This document shows positions 33,011 to 41,257 of a DNA stretch of 64,000 bases, in pieces (the first letter of the stretch is position 1; every line of letters starts with the position of its first letter). The notes beneath the pieces were generated by a model. It made no database searches and was not told the origin of the DNA. It was given only the letters and a program-made list of their open reading frames with translations. A program made the translations under genes and the position numbers. Source of the DNA: Desulforhopalus sp. (GTDB lineage Bacteria; Desulfobacterota; Desulfobulbia; Desulfobulbales; Desulfocapsaceae); NCBI GenBank assembly GCA_030247675.1, contig JAOTRX010000004.1:50910-114909 (forward strand), read 5' to 3'.

Positions 33011-35447
33011 TACGAAATGTACCCCCAAATTGCTCTGTCAGTAAGCGTACTATTTTTTCGTGGGATTTCTCCACGTTTTTTTCGGTTAAGGTCTTGCTTG
33101 GTGATCGGTAAGTAATACTCAGGGCGACGCTTTTTTGGCCCTGCGGGATTTTTCCACCTTGGAAAATATCAAATAATTCACAGCTCTCGATGAGCTTGTC
33201 CGGATGCTTGCGTACTGCCTCAAGGAGTTCGCCGGAAGAAACGCTGTCCGGTACCACCAGCGCGATATCTCGTTTAACTGAGGGATATACAGGTAGGCTG
33301 GTAAATTTTTTATCGACGGCCTTTTGCCGGCAAAGTGCCTGGAAATCGAGGTCGAAGAAGTAGACATTGTGTTTGATGGCGAACCGCCGCAACACCTCGG
33401 GTCTTACCTTGCCAAGAAAACCGAGTTTTTGCGCCCCATGAAAAACATCAAGGGAGTAGCCTGCCTCTGCATAGGGCTCGCCGCATCCGTCTTCCGGGGC
33501 GACGAATTGGACCGCATCGTCTGCGGTGGCAGGCAACAGGCCAATTTCCCTGATGATATATTCGACACAGCCTTTAGTGTCAAAGATATCAACCTCTTCT
33601 TGTTTGAAATAGAGTGGTGAGCTCTCACCATGGCGATTGCCGGAGAGTACACCGGTAAAGCGCATGGTCTCGATCGGCTGGAGATTGTCTCCGGCCGGCT
33701 GGAACACCTTGCCTATCTCGAAGAGTTTGATATCGGTTTTCTGGAAATTGATATTTCGCCGGACATTGTCAAGCAACCCGGGTAACAGCATGGTACGAAG
33801 CACCGATTGCTCTTCACTGATCGGATTGAGCAGGGGCACCACCTGATACCGCGGATCATCATTTGCGAGATTGCACATCTCGCCGTGCTTTTCCGAGACG
33901 AAACTGTAGTTTATCGCCTCGCTGAAACCGGCCGCGGCAAGCTTGTCTGCAATGCGCAGCCGTTGTTTGCGCTCACTGTCCTGTTCCGGGTAGCTCAGGT
34001 CGACCTTGGGCAGGGTGATAGGGATTTTATTGTAACCGTACAGCCTGGCAACCTCCTCAATGAGATCGGCCTCCCGCTCTATATCCATACGGAAGGAGGG
34101 CGGGTCAACAACAATAATTTCCTCACTCTGTAGACGGCAGGGCAAGCCGATGGATCCCAAGCGATCGGCTATTTCGCTGGCGGTGATGGTGATGCCGAGG
34201 AGGGACATGGTTCTTGCGACACTGAGTGTTATGGCCGGTGCAGTTTTCTTTCCGCCATAGCAATCGACGCCGCCATCGGGTGCTTTGCCGCCTGCCACTT
34301 CACAGATCAGTTGCACGGCACGGTTCAGGGCATTGACGGTTCCCTCCGGATCCACCCCGCGCTCAAAACGGTAGGAGGCCTCCGATGCCAGATTGAGCTT
34401 CCGGGCGGTGCGGCGAATCGAAACCGGATTGAAACAGGCGCTTTCCAAAAGAATAGTGGTGGTACCCTCGCTCACCTCAGAATTCTGGCCACCCATGATA
34501 CCGGCTACGGCCACAGGTTTTTCGCCATCGCAGATCATCATCATCTCGGGGCTCAGCTGACGGGCTGAGCCGTCCAGGGTGGTAAAGGTCATCTCGTCCT
34601 GCCGAGGTGCCCGAACGACGATTTTCTGCCCGGATAGGGTGGCGAAGTCAAAGGCGTGCAGTGGTTGGCCGTATTCCATCATGACAAAGTTGGTGATGTC
34701 GACGATGTTGTTGATCGGCCTTTGGCCAATGCTCAGCAGCCGCTTGCGGAGCCACCAGGGCGAGGGGGCAATTCTGACGTTCTTGATCAGCCGGGCGGCA
34801 TATCGAGGGCAGAGATCAGCGGACTCAACCTCGACCGAAAATTCCTTGCTGGTATTGTCGATCTTGGCTCCGTGCACGGGCAGTACGAGAGGTTTACGGA
34901 GAACTCCGGCTACTTCCCTGGCGATGCCGATGACCGAGGCGCAGTCGGGGCGATTAGGGGTGAGATCAACCTCGATAAAGGTGTCTTTCAGGCCGAGTGC
35001 CTCAATAAAGGATTGACCATGCTTGGTGTTTTCCGGCAGCTCCATGATGCCGTCGTGAGCGGTACTGAGGCCAAGTTCTCGTTCCGAGCAGATCATACCG
35101 GCGGAAGCGACTCCCCGGATCTTTGATTTGCCGATCTTCAGGTCACCAGGCAAAACCACGCCGGGGAGGGCGACCACTACCGCCAGGCCTTTGCGGACAT
35201 TGGGTGCTCCGCAGACTATCTGGTGCGTCTCGTCGCCGATCTGTACCTGACAAACCGTCAGTTTGTCGGCATCGGGATGTTTCTCGGCGGCAACGACAAG
35301 GCCGGTGCGCAGCGGGGCGAGCTCTTCGTAGAGTGGGCTTACGGCGTCAACTTCCAGGCCGAGCATGGTAAGATGGTCGGCAAGCTTCTCGGGCGTCAGG
35401 CCGTCAAGATCCACATAGTTTTGCAACCAGTCAAGAGTAAGCTTCAT
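33003..35447 (-). CDS. pheT: Phenylalanyl-tRNA synthetase beta subunit
   Basis: 814 residues, the long bacterial form. It pairs with PheS to charge tRNA-Phe. Domains in order: N-terminal LTLDWLQNYVDL, the tRNA-binding OB fold (about 40-150), B3/B4 editing domain (200-400; includes QPLHAFDFATL), B5 (about 405-475), the catalytic-like core, and a C-terminal anticodon-binding ferredoxin-like domain (VYPSVKRDIALVVPD, then FGGTFRNA). Start 29 bp after pheS; the stop overlaps ihfA. Confidence 0.97.
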   Translation of the reverse strand: MKLTLDWLQNYVDLDGLTPEKLADHLTMLGLEVDAVSPLYEELAPLRTGLVVAAEKHPDADKLTVCQVQIGDETHQIVCGAPNVRKGLAVVVALPGVVLPGDLKIGKSKIRGVASAGMICSERELGLSTAHDGIMELPENTKHGQSFIEALGLKDTFIEVDLTPNRPDCASVIGIAREVAGVLRKPLVLPVHGAKIDNTSKEFSVEVESADLCPRYAARLIKNVRIAPSPWWLRKRLLSIGQRPINNIVDITNFVMMEYGQPLHAFDFATLSGQKIVVRAPRQDEMTFTTLDGSARQLSPEMMMICDGEKPVAVAGIMGGQNSEVSEGTTTILLESACFNPVSIRRTARKLNLASEASYRFERGVDPEGTVNALNRAVQLICEVAGGKAPDGGVDCYGGKKTAPAITLSVARTMSLLGITITASEIADRLGSIGLPCRLQSEEIIVVDPPSFRMDIEREADLIEEVARLYGYNKIPITLPKVDLSYPEQDSERKQRLRIADKLAAAGFSEAINYSFVSEKHGEMCNLANDDPRYQVVPLLNPISEEQSVLRTMLLPGLLDNVRRNINFQKTDIKLFEIGKVFQPAGDNLQPIETMRFTGVLSGNRHGESSPLYFKQEEVDIFDTKGCVEYIIREIGLLPATADDAVQFVAPEDGCGEPYAEAGYSLDVFHGAQKLGFLGKVRPEVLRRFAIKHNVYFFDLDFQALCRQKAVDKKFTSLPVYPSVKRDIALVVPDSVSSGELLEAVRKHPDKLIESCELFDIFQGGKIPQGQKSVALSITYRSPSKTLTEKNVEKSHEKIVRLLTEQFGGTFRNA

Positions 35448-35476
35448 AGCAATTTTCTGATGTGTAGTGAAATAGA

Positions 35477-36490
35477 CTAGAACTGTGAAAGAAAACGTTG
35501 ATCGTTTTCGTAAAACAGTCGAATGTCGTCAATCCCGTACTTGAGCATAGCGATACGTTCGATACCCAGGCCAAAGGCGAAACCGCTGTAGACCTCGGGA
35601 TCATAACCGACCATTTTAAAAACCTCCGGATCAATCATGCCGGAGCCGAGTATTTCCAGCCATCCTGTTTTTTTGCAGACCCGGCAACCGGAACCGCCGC
35701 AGATAACGCAGGCTATGTCCACCTCGGCGCTTGGTTCGGTAAAGGGGAAAAACGATGGCCGGAAACGAAGGGGCAATTCTTTTTCAAACATTTTTCTGGT
35801 GAAGACGGTCAACACACCCTTGAGATCGGCGAAGGAGATATTTTTGTCGACCAGGAAACCTTCCACCTGATGAAACATCGGGGTATGGGTGATATCGGAA
35901 TCACAACGGTATACCTTGCCCGGGGCAATAACCCTGAGAGGCGGCGCCTGTTTCTCCATGATCCGGGCCTGCATCGGCGAGGTATGGGTGCGAAGCAGTA
36001 CCGATTCGCTGATATAGAAGGTATCGTGCATGTCCCTGGCCGGGTGGTGGGCCGGAATGTTCAGCGCTTCGAAGTTGTAGTAATCAAGCTCGACATCCGG
36101 GCCTTCGGCAACAGAGAATCCGAGACTCTCGAAGATCGCACAGGTATCCCGCATGACCTGAGTAACCGGATGCAGCCTGCCGGTGGCGGGGTGCCGCCCG
36201 GGCAACGTAAGGTCGGGAGTTGTTCTGCAGGCAATTCCTTCAGCCGCGCCGGAGAGGGCAACCTTTTTTGCTTCAAAAAGAACCTCAATTTCGGCTTTTA
36301 TGTTGTTCGCGAGTTGCCCGACGCGGGGGCGGTCTTCAGCGGGCACAGACCCAAGCTGGCGCATGAGGGTGCTGAAGTCACCTTTCCGTCCGAGAAAACG
36401 GACACGAAATTCCTCAAGTTGTCCGCTGTCGGTTAACTGTTCAAGATTTTTCTTGGCCTCGGCTTCCAAGCTTTGTAACTGGTGTTCCAT
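35477..36490 (-). CDS. pheS: Phenylalanyl-tRNA synthetase alpha subunit
   Basis: 337 residues, a class II synthetase catalytic subunit. An N-terminal coiled coil (1-85) is followed by motif 1 ([18 protein letters not shown]), motif 2 ([21 protein letters not shown]) and motif 3 ([14 protein letters not shown]). It contains [17 protein letters not shown]. It lies 98 bp after rplT. A stable hairpin in that gap (36523-36558) could control read-through into pheST. Confidence 0.97.
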   Translation of the reverse strand: MEHQLQSLEAEAKKNLEQLTDSGQLEEFRVRFLGRKGDFSTLMRQLGSVPAEDRPRVGQLANNIKAEIEVLFEAKKVALSGAAEGIACRTTPDLTLPGRHPATGRLHPVTQVMRDTCAIFESLGFSVAEGPDVELDYYNFEALNIPAHHPARDMHDTFYISESVLLRTHTSPMQARIMEKQAPPLRVIAPGKVYRCDSDITHTPMFHQVEGFLVDKNISFADLKGVLTVFTRKMFEKELPLRFRPSFFPFTEPSAEVDIACVICGGSGCRVCKKTGWLEILGSGMIDPEVFKMVGYDPEVYSGFAFGLGIERIAMLKYGIDDIRLFYENDQRFLSQF

Positions 36491-36522
36491 ATTCGCTGCG
36501 AAAGGTAGTTGCCCAAAGAAAC

Positions 36523-36558
36523 AGCATGCCGGTTATTGGTTACGAAAACCAAAACCGG
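36523..36558 (-). promoter_or_regulatory. Hairpin in the rplT-pheS gap, candidate attenuator
   Basis: Minus-strand stem ATGCCGGTT...AACCGGCAT with an inner GGTT/AACC helix, followed by GCTGTTTCTTT. It has the shape of a weak intrinsic terminator ahead of pheS, where E. coli has the pheM attenuator. No Phe-rich leader peptide is visible. Confidence 0.5.
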
Positions 36559-36588
36559 CATACAGAAAAAACACTGGAGGAGGGTCTG

Positions 36589-36945
36589 CTATGCGTTGGC
36601 TTCTCTTGCTATCTGCACCACTTTCGAGAAGGCAGCGGCATCGAGTATTGCAAGGTTAGCAAGGACCTTACGGTCAAGACCAACATTGGCTTTTTTCAGA
36701 CCACCCATCAACTTGCTGTAGCTCATGTCATTCATATGAGCGCCGGCATTGATCCTGGCTATCCACAACTGGCGGAAATCTCTCTTCTTGACCCGCCGGT
36801 CACGGAAAGCATAAACCAAGGCGCGATCAACTGCCTCGGTTGCTGTTTTATAGAGGCGCGACTTGCCTCCCCGATATCCTTTGGCAAGCTTCAGCACCTT
36901 GTTTCTTCTTCTGCGGGCCTTAAAGCCCCGTGTTACGCGTGGCAT
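36589..36945 (-). CDS. rplT: 50S ribosomal protein L20
   Basis: 118 residues, starting with the L20 signature [26 protein letters not shown]. It includes [20 protein letters not shown]. It is an early assembly protein of the large subunit and, in E. coli, a repressor of its own operon. AAAGGAGTTTACAA precedes the ATG. It follows rpmI by about 105 bp. Confidence 0.98.
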   Translation of the reverse strand: MPRVTRGFKARRRRNKVLKLAKGYRGGKSRLYKTATEAVDRALVYAFRDRRVKKRDFRQLWIARINAGAHMNDMSYSKLMGGLKKANVGLDRKVLANLAILDAAAFSKVVQIAREANA

Positions 36946-37051
36946 TTGTAAACTCCTTTTTATCCTGCCCGCCGGGAAAACCGACGGGCTCTCTAGGCTG
37001 TCACTGACCAGCCTGCATTAAAACCAGCAGGTTGGTAATGAGCCAGAATCA

Positions 37052-37249
37052 TTACATATACGGTAAAATCTTCCGAATTCCCTTGAGGTTGGTAGCATCA
37101 ACCATATCGGATTGACGCAAACCGCGCTTTCGTTTCGTTGATTTTTTGGTCAGGATGTGGCTGGAAAACGCCTTGGAGCGTTTGATTTTTCCTGATCCAG
37201 TAACTTTGAAGCGCTTGGCGGCGCCTCGATTGGTTTTCATTTTCGGCAT
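37052..37249 (-). CDS. rpmI: 50S ribosomal protein L35
   Basis: 65 residues with the L35 pattern [20 protein letters not shown] and [12 protein letters not shown]. It has a strong ribosome-binding site (AAAGGAG). It lies between infC and rplT, the conserved order. Confidence 0.98.
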   Translation of the reverse strand: MPKMKTNRGAAKRFKVTGSGKIKRSKAFSSHILTKKSTKRKRGLRQSDMVDATNLKGIRKILPYM

Positions 37250-37337
37250 GATAGAACTCCTTTCACCTCAATATCACAATCGCTGGCGATTGCTCTTTCT
37301 TTTAAAAAATGAGCTTAACGGGGCTCAAACAAAAAAA

Positions 37338-37883
37338 TTATCCTTTTGGTCCTACAAACATCACCAGTTGCCGACCTTCCATCTTCGGTTCTTGGATAAT
37401 GGTTGCATCCTCTTTCAAGGCTTCGGCGATCTTATTCATTGAATCGAGGCCGATGGTTTCACAGTACACAATCTCCCGGCCACGAAAACGCATGGTGAGT
37501 TTCACCTTGTTTTTTTCGGCAAGGAATTTCTTGATATTCTTTATTTTAAAATTGAGATCGTGGTCATCGGTTTTTGGCCGGAACTTGATCTCTTTTGTTT
37601 CAATAACTGTCTGCTTCTTTTTAGCTTCTTGTGTTTTTTTCTTCTGCTCGTAGCGAAATTTATCGTAATTCATCACCCGGCAAACGGGTGGGTCAGCATT
37701 CTCCGAAACAACCACCAAATCGAGACCTGCTTCAAATGCTATGTTTTTTGCTTCTTCGGACGAAACAATTCCCAATTGATTGCCATCAGCATCAATAAGT
37801 CTGACCTTGGGGAAGCGAATTGCCTCGTTGGTTACTGATTGTCCTTCTCGCTGTGCCGGTACACTCCTGCCTTTTCTGTTAAT
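37338..37883 (-). CDS. infC: Translation initiation factor IF-3 with AUU start
   Basis: 181 residues when begun at ATT 37883, reading (M)NRKGRSVPAQREGQSVTNEAIRFPKVRLIDADGNQLGIVS. This restores the full IF-3 N-terminal domain, which an ATG start at 37775 would delete. GAGGAGG sits 7 nt upstream of the ATT. The C-terminal domain contains the conserved KEIKFRPKTDDHDL. An AUU start is the known autoregulatory device of infC, because IF-3 itself discriminates against non-standard starts. It lies 96 bp after thrS. Confidence 0.95.
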   Translation of the reverse strand: MNRKGRSVPAQREGQSVTNEAIRFPKVRLIDADGNQLGIVSSEEAKNIAFEAGLDLVVVSENADPPVCRVMNYDKFRYEQKKKTQEAKKKQTVIETKEIKFRPKTDDHDLNFKIKNIKKFLAEKNKVKLTMRFRGREIVYCETIGLDSMNKIAEALKEDATIIQEPKMEGRQLVMFVGPKG

Positions 37884-37897
37884 AACTTTACCTCCTC
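37881..37897 (-). promoter_or_regulatory. infC initiation site: GAGGAGG + AUU
   Basis: On the minus strand GAGGAGG (37891-37897) is followed by 7 nt and the ATT start codon (37881-37883). The strong ribosome site with a rare start allows IF-3 to repress its own synthesis. Confidence 0.88.
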
Positions 37898-37979
37898 GAT
37901 TCTACGAGCTTGATATTGCAAATCGTCCTGAGAGGATGCCAATGGCATGCACCCAGGCAATACATTCTACCGTTTTCGC

Positions 37980-39908
37980 CTAGTATCCGCGCCCTGTCCG
38001 GACCTCAGATGCTATTTTTTCGGCAAACTCGGCTATGGCCATTGGTGGCAGGTTAGCCCCGTCACGCTGGCGAACGGTTACCGTCTGTTCAGATTTTTCT
38101 TTGTCACCGATGATAAGCATGTACGGTATTTTAGCAACTTGCGCTTCTCTGATTTTATAGTTCAATTTTTCGTTACGCAAATCCTTTTCTACTCGCACAC
38201 CGGCTTTGCGAAGCTGTTGATATATTTCTTCACAATAATCGGCCTGGTCGTCAGTGATATTCAGAATTCGTGCCTGCACCGGGGCAAACCATAGGGGGAA
38301 GGCCCCAGCATAGTGCTCAATGAGCACGCCGATAAAACGTTCCAGGGAGCCCATCAAGGCTCGATGAATCATTATCGGTTGGTGGTCGGCGTTATCGGTG
38401 CCAGTAAAGTGCATCTGAAATCGTTCCGGCAGATTGAAGTCGACTTGGATGGTCGAACACTGCCAGGAGCGGCCCAGCTGGTCCTTGATTTTAATATCGA
38501 TCTTCGGTCCGTAAAAAACGCCTTCGCCTGGATCGATTTTGTAGGCAAGCCCCCTGTTTTCTAGGGCGAGCTTCAATGCCTCAGTGGCCTTTTCCCAGTT
38601 TTCGTCGCTGCCGACGTACTTGGCCGGGCGAGTCGATAAGTAAATATCATAATCGGCAAAGCCAAAAGAACGCAGGATATGCAGGTTGAGATCGAGAATA
38701 TTGAGGATCTCATCTTCAAGCTGGTCCGGCCGGCAAAAGATGTGGGCGTCGTCCTGGGTAAAACCGCGAACCCTGAGCAGCCCATGCAGTGCGCCGGCCC
38801 GTTCGTAGCGATAGACTGTGCCCAGTTCGCACCAGCGGATCGGCAAATCGCGATAACTTCTTTTGTCGCTGTTGAAAATACCGATATGGAAAGGGCAATT
38901 CATCGGCTTCAGCTGATACTTCACTTCATCGATATCCATCGACGAGTACATATTCTCGCTGTAGAAATCGAGATGGCCCGAGGTTTTCCAAAGATCCTGC
39001 CGAGCGATATGGGGCGTGTACAGCAGCTCGTAGTCGTGCCGGTAGTGCTCGTCTTTCCAAAAGTCCTCAATGAGGCGGCGAAGCTGGGCCCCCTTTGGCT
39101 GCCAGAGAATAAGACCGGGACCGATTTCGTCCTTGATGGTGAAAAGCTGAAGCTCTTTTCCCAACTTGCGATGGTCGCGTTTTTTTGCTTCTTCGAGGTC
39201 GCTGAGATATTTTTTCAGGTCTTTTTTATCAAAGAAGGCGGTACCGTAAATGCGTTGCAGGACATCGCGGGTTTCATCGCCGCGCCAATAAGCACCAGCC
39301 ACGCGCAGGAGTTTGAATGCCCTGATGAACGAGGTGTTGGGCAGGTGCGGGCCACGGCAGAGATCGGCGAATTCACCAACCTGATACAGGGAGACTGACT
39401 CGGTTCGCAGATCCTCTATGAGCTCGACCTTAAATTTTTCCTGCTCGGCCGTAAACCTCTTGATGGCATCACTGCTCGATATTTCAGTTCGTTGAAATGG
39501 CAGAGCCCGGCGACCCAGCTCTTCCATCTTCGCCTCGATCGCCTCGAAATCTTCCGGGCTAAAAGGCTGGGTGTGCAGAAAATCGTAGTAAAACCCGTTT
39601 TCTATCGATGGGCCTATGGCTATTTTAACCTCTTTGCCGAAGATCTCCCGTACAGCCAGGGCCATGATATGGGCCGTGCTGTGACGCAGGACATCGAGTG
39701 CCTCATCGCTGCCGATTTGAATCGGGACGAGTTCAGTATCGGTGTGGAGGGGGGTAGCAAAGTCGACAATAGCCTCGCCTATCCGGGCGGCAACGGTGAG
39801 TTTTCGTTGCTTGTTGGAGAGGAGTGAGGATAGCGCCTCCTGTACTGTGGTCCCTGCGGGCACAGATATCGATTCTCCTTCGAATAGGGTGACTGTAATT
39901 TCAGGCAT
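37980..39908 (-). CDS. thrS: Threonyl-tRNA synthetase
   Basis: 642 residues. Domains in order: TGS (MPEITVTLFEGESISVPAGTTVQEAL), editing/SAD domain with zinc-site-like HSTAHIMALAV and CRGPHLPNT, the class II core (PMNCPFHIGIF; RVRGFTQDDAHIFC; HRALMGSLERFIGVLIEHYAGAFP), and the anticodon-binding domain (residues 540-640). It opens the thrS-infC-rpmI-rplT-pheST-ihfA unit. The stop lies 96 bp before the infC start. Confidence 0.98.
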   Translation of the reverse strand: MPEITVTLFEGESISVPAGTTVQEALSSLLSNKQRKLTVAARIGEAIVDFATPLHTDTELVPIQIGSDEALDVLRHSTAHIMALAVREIFGKEVKIAIGPSIENGFYYDFLHTQPFSPEDFEAIEAKMEELGRRALPFQRTEISSSDAIKRFTAEQEKFKVELIEDLRTESVSLYQVGEFADLCRGPHLPNTSFIRAFKLLRVAGAYWRGDETRDVLQRIYGTAFFDKKDLKKYLSDLEEAKKRDHRKLGKELQLFTIKDEIGPGLILWQPKGAQLRRLIEDFWKDEHYRHDYELLYTPHIARQDLWKTSGHLDFYSENMYSSMDIDEVKYQLKPMNCPFHIGIFNSDKRSYRDLPIRWCELGTVYRYERAGALHGLLRVRGFTQDDAHIFCRPDQLEDEILNILDLNLHILRSFGFADYDIYLSTRPAKYVGSDENWEKATEALKLALENRGLAYKIDPGEGVFYGPKIDIKIKDQLGRSWQCSTIQVDFNLPERFQMHFTGTDNADHQPIMIHRALMGSLERFIGVLIEHYAGAFPLWFAPVQARILNITDDQADYCEEIYQQLRKAGVRVEKDLRNEKLNYKIREAQVAKIPYMLIIGDKEKSEQTVTVRQRDGANLPPMAIAEFAEKIASEVRTGRGY

Positions 39909-39922
39909 GAGGTATTTGTATA

Positions 39923-39980
39923 TAAAAAAGAAGGCTAAAGAATTAACACCTTTGCAAAGGAGTTCTTACTTTAGCCTTTT
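39923..39980 (-). terminator. Intrinsic terminator after tRNA-Val
   Basis: Stem AAGGCTAAAG (39931-39940) with CTTTAGCCTT (39969-39978), followed on the minus strand by a TTCTTTTTT run. It ends the tRNA-Val transcript before thrS. Confidence 0.85.
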
Positions 39981-39984
39981 ATCT

Positions 39985-40059
39985 TGGTAGGCGCGGAGGG
40001 GATTGAACCCACGACATCCACCACGTCAAGGTGGCGCTCTCCCACTGAGCTACGCGCCT
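39985..40059 (-). tRNA. tRNA-Val (GAC)
   Basis: Cloverleaf on the minus strand. Acceptor AGGCGCG pairs with CGCGCCT. The D arm contains GCTCAGTGGGAGAGC. The anticodon stem CCACC/GGTGG encloses loop TTGACGT (anticodon GAC). The T arm is CGTGGGTTCAATCCC. CCA is encoded. Confidence 0.95.
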
Positions 40060-40272
40060 GGGTAACTCTATTCGCCACGGAACCGTTGGTTCCGCTTCAG
40101 CGGCTTCCCGGGCTGGCAAGAGCCATTTATTAACATGATTGAATAGGCGGTGCAACATTTTTTTAATGGCGGGAAGGGAAAAACTGGCGGAGAGAAGGGA
40201 TCAAATTTCTTTGATTTTTTCCTGTCGATTAGCCCTTGCAGGAAAAGGATAAGCCCTTTGAAACGGCAGGTA

Positions 40273-40875
40273 TCATTGAGCTGGAGAGCGTCTTTGAATT
40301 GCCTTGGCCAGGGTGTATTTGTCGGCATATTTGATATCCATACCCATGGGAATACCACATGCCAGGCGGGTGACATTGATTGGAGCATGCTGGAGGATGT
40401 CGATGAGGTAGGAGGCTGTCGCTTCGCCGGGCACAGTTGAACTGGTGGCGATAATTACCTCTTTGACGACACCGCTTTCGATGCGGGCGAGGAGTTCTTT
40501 GATTTTCAGTTCATCCGGCCCCATTCCGTCTATAGGGGAGATGACACCGTGGAGGATGTGATAATGGCCGCGGAAGGAGTCGGTTTTCTCGATGGCCAGC
40601 AGATCCCCGGATTGCTCGACCACGCACAAAGTGTCGGCCTGGCGGCGTGGATCGGCGCAGATTGCACAGGGGTCCTGGTCGGAAAAAGAAAAGCAGCAGG
40701 AACAGAGCTGGATAGAGTCGTGAAGCTTGGCTAGGGACTCGGCTAGTTCTCCTGCTTGGGCTCGCGGTTTGCGCAAAATACTCAGAGCCAGGCGGGTTGC
40801 GGTCTTTCGGCCGATGCCCGGAAGGCGGGCCAGGTTGTCGATGAGTTTTTCCAGGGCTGGCGGGATGACCTGCAT
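40273..40875 (-). CDS. recR: Recombination mediator RecR
   Basis: 200 residues. N-terminal helix-hairpin-helix (LARLPGIGRKTATRLAL), a four-Cys zinc finger (CSCCFSFSDQDPCAIC), and a Toprim domain with VVEQSGDLLAIE and a C-terminal GIPMGMDIKYAD. It acts with RecFO to load RecA at gaps. It lies 8 bp after ybaB, downstream of dnaX, a common order. Confidence 0.97.
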   Translation of the reverse strand: MQVIPPALEKLIDNLARLPGIGRKTATRLALSILRKPRAQAGELAESLAKLHDSIQLCSCCFSFSDQDPCAICADPRRQADTLCVVEQSGDLLAIEKTDSFRGHYHILHGVISPIDGMGPDELKIKELLARIESGVVKEVIIATSSTVPGEATASYLIDILQHAPINVTRLACGIPMGMDIKYADKYTLAKAIQRRSPAQ

Positions 40876-40883
40876 ACAGCTCT

Positions 40884-41207
40884 CTACGATTGCATGAAAT
40901 TGGAGAGGCCAGGCAGGTTCAGGCCGCCGGTGAGCTGTGCGAGTTCACTCTTGCTAAGTTCCTTGGCCTTGCGAAGAGCGTCGTTGGTTGCGGCAACGAT
41001 GAGATCCTGCAGCATCTCGGGCTCGTTGGCATCGATAACCACTTTTTCAATCGCCGCCGAAAGGACCTCTCCCTGGCCATTGACGGTTATCTGCACCATG
41101 CCACCACCGGCGCTGCCGACGATGCTTTTTTTTGCCAGATCCTGTTGGATTTTGGCCATTTTTTCCTGCATGACTTTTGCCTGCTGCATGAGACTGCTTA
41201 AATCCAT
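40884..41207 (-). CDS. YbaB/EbfC nucleoid-associated protein
   Basis: 107 residues: an N-terminal helix (LMQQAKVMQEKMAKIQQDLAKKSIVG), a beta core with GGGMVQITVNGQGEVLSAAI, and a C-terminal helix. It is a small dimeric DNA-binding protein encoded between dnaX and recR in most bacteria. The start is about 50 bp after dnaX. Confidence 0.95.
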   Translation of the reverse strand: MDLSSLMQQAKVMQEKMAKIQQDLAKKSIVGSAGGGMVQITVNGQGEVLSAAIEKVVIDANEPEMLQDLIVAATNDALRKAKELSKSELAQLTGGLNLPGLSNFMQS

Positions 41208-41257
41208 AATATAAATCCTGGTGGTGTTTTTGAGAAAAGGCTGCTTAGGGCGAAGGC

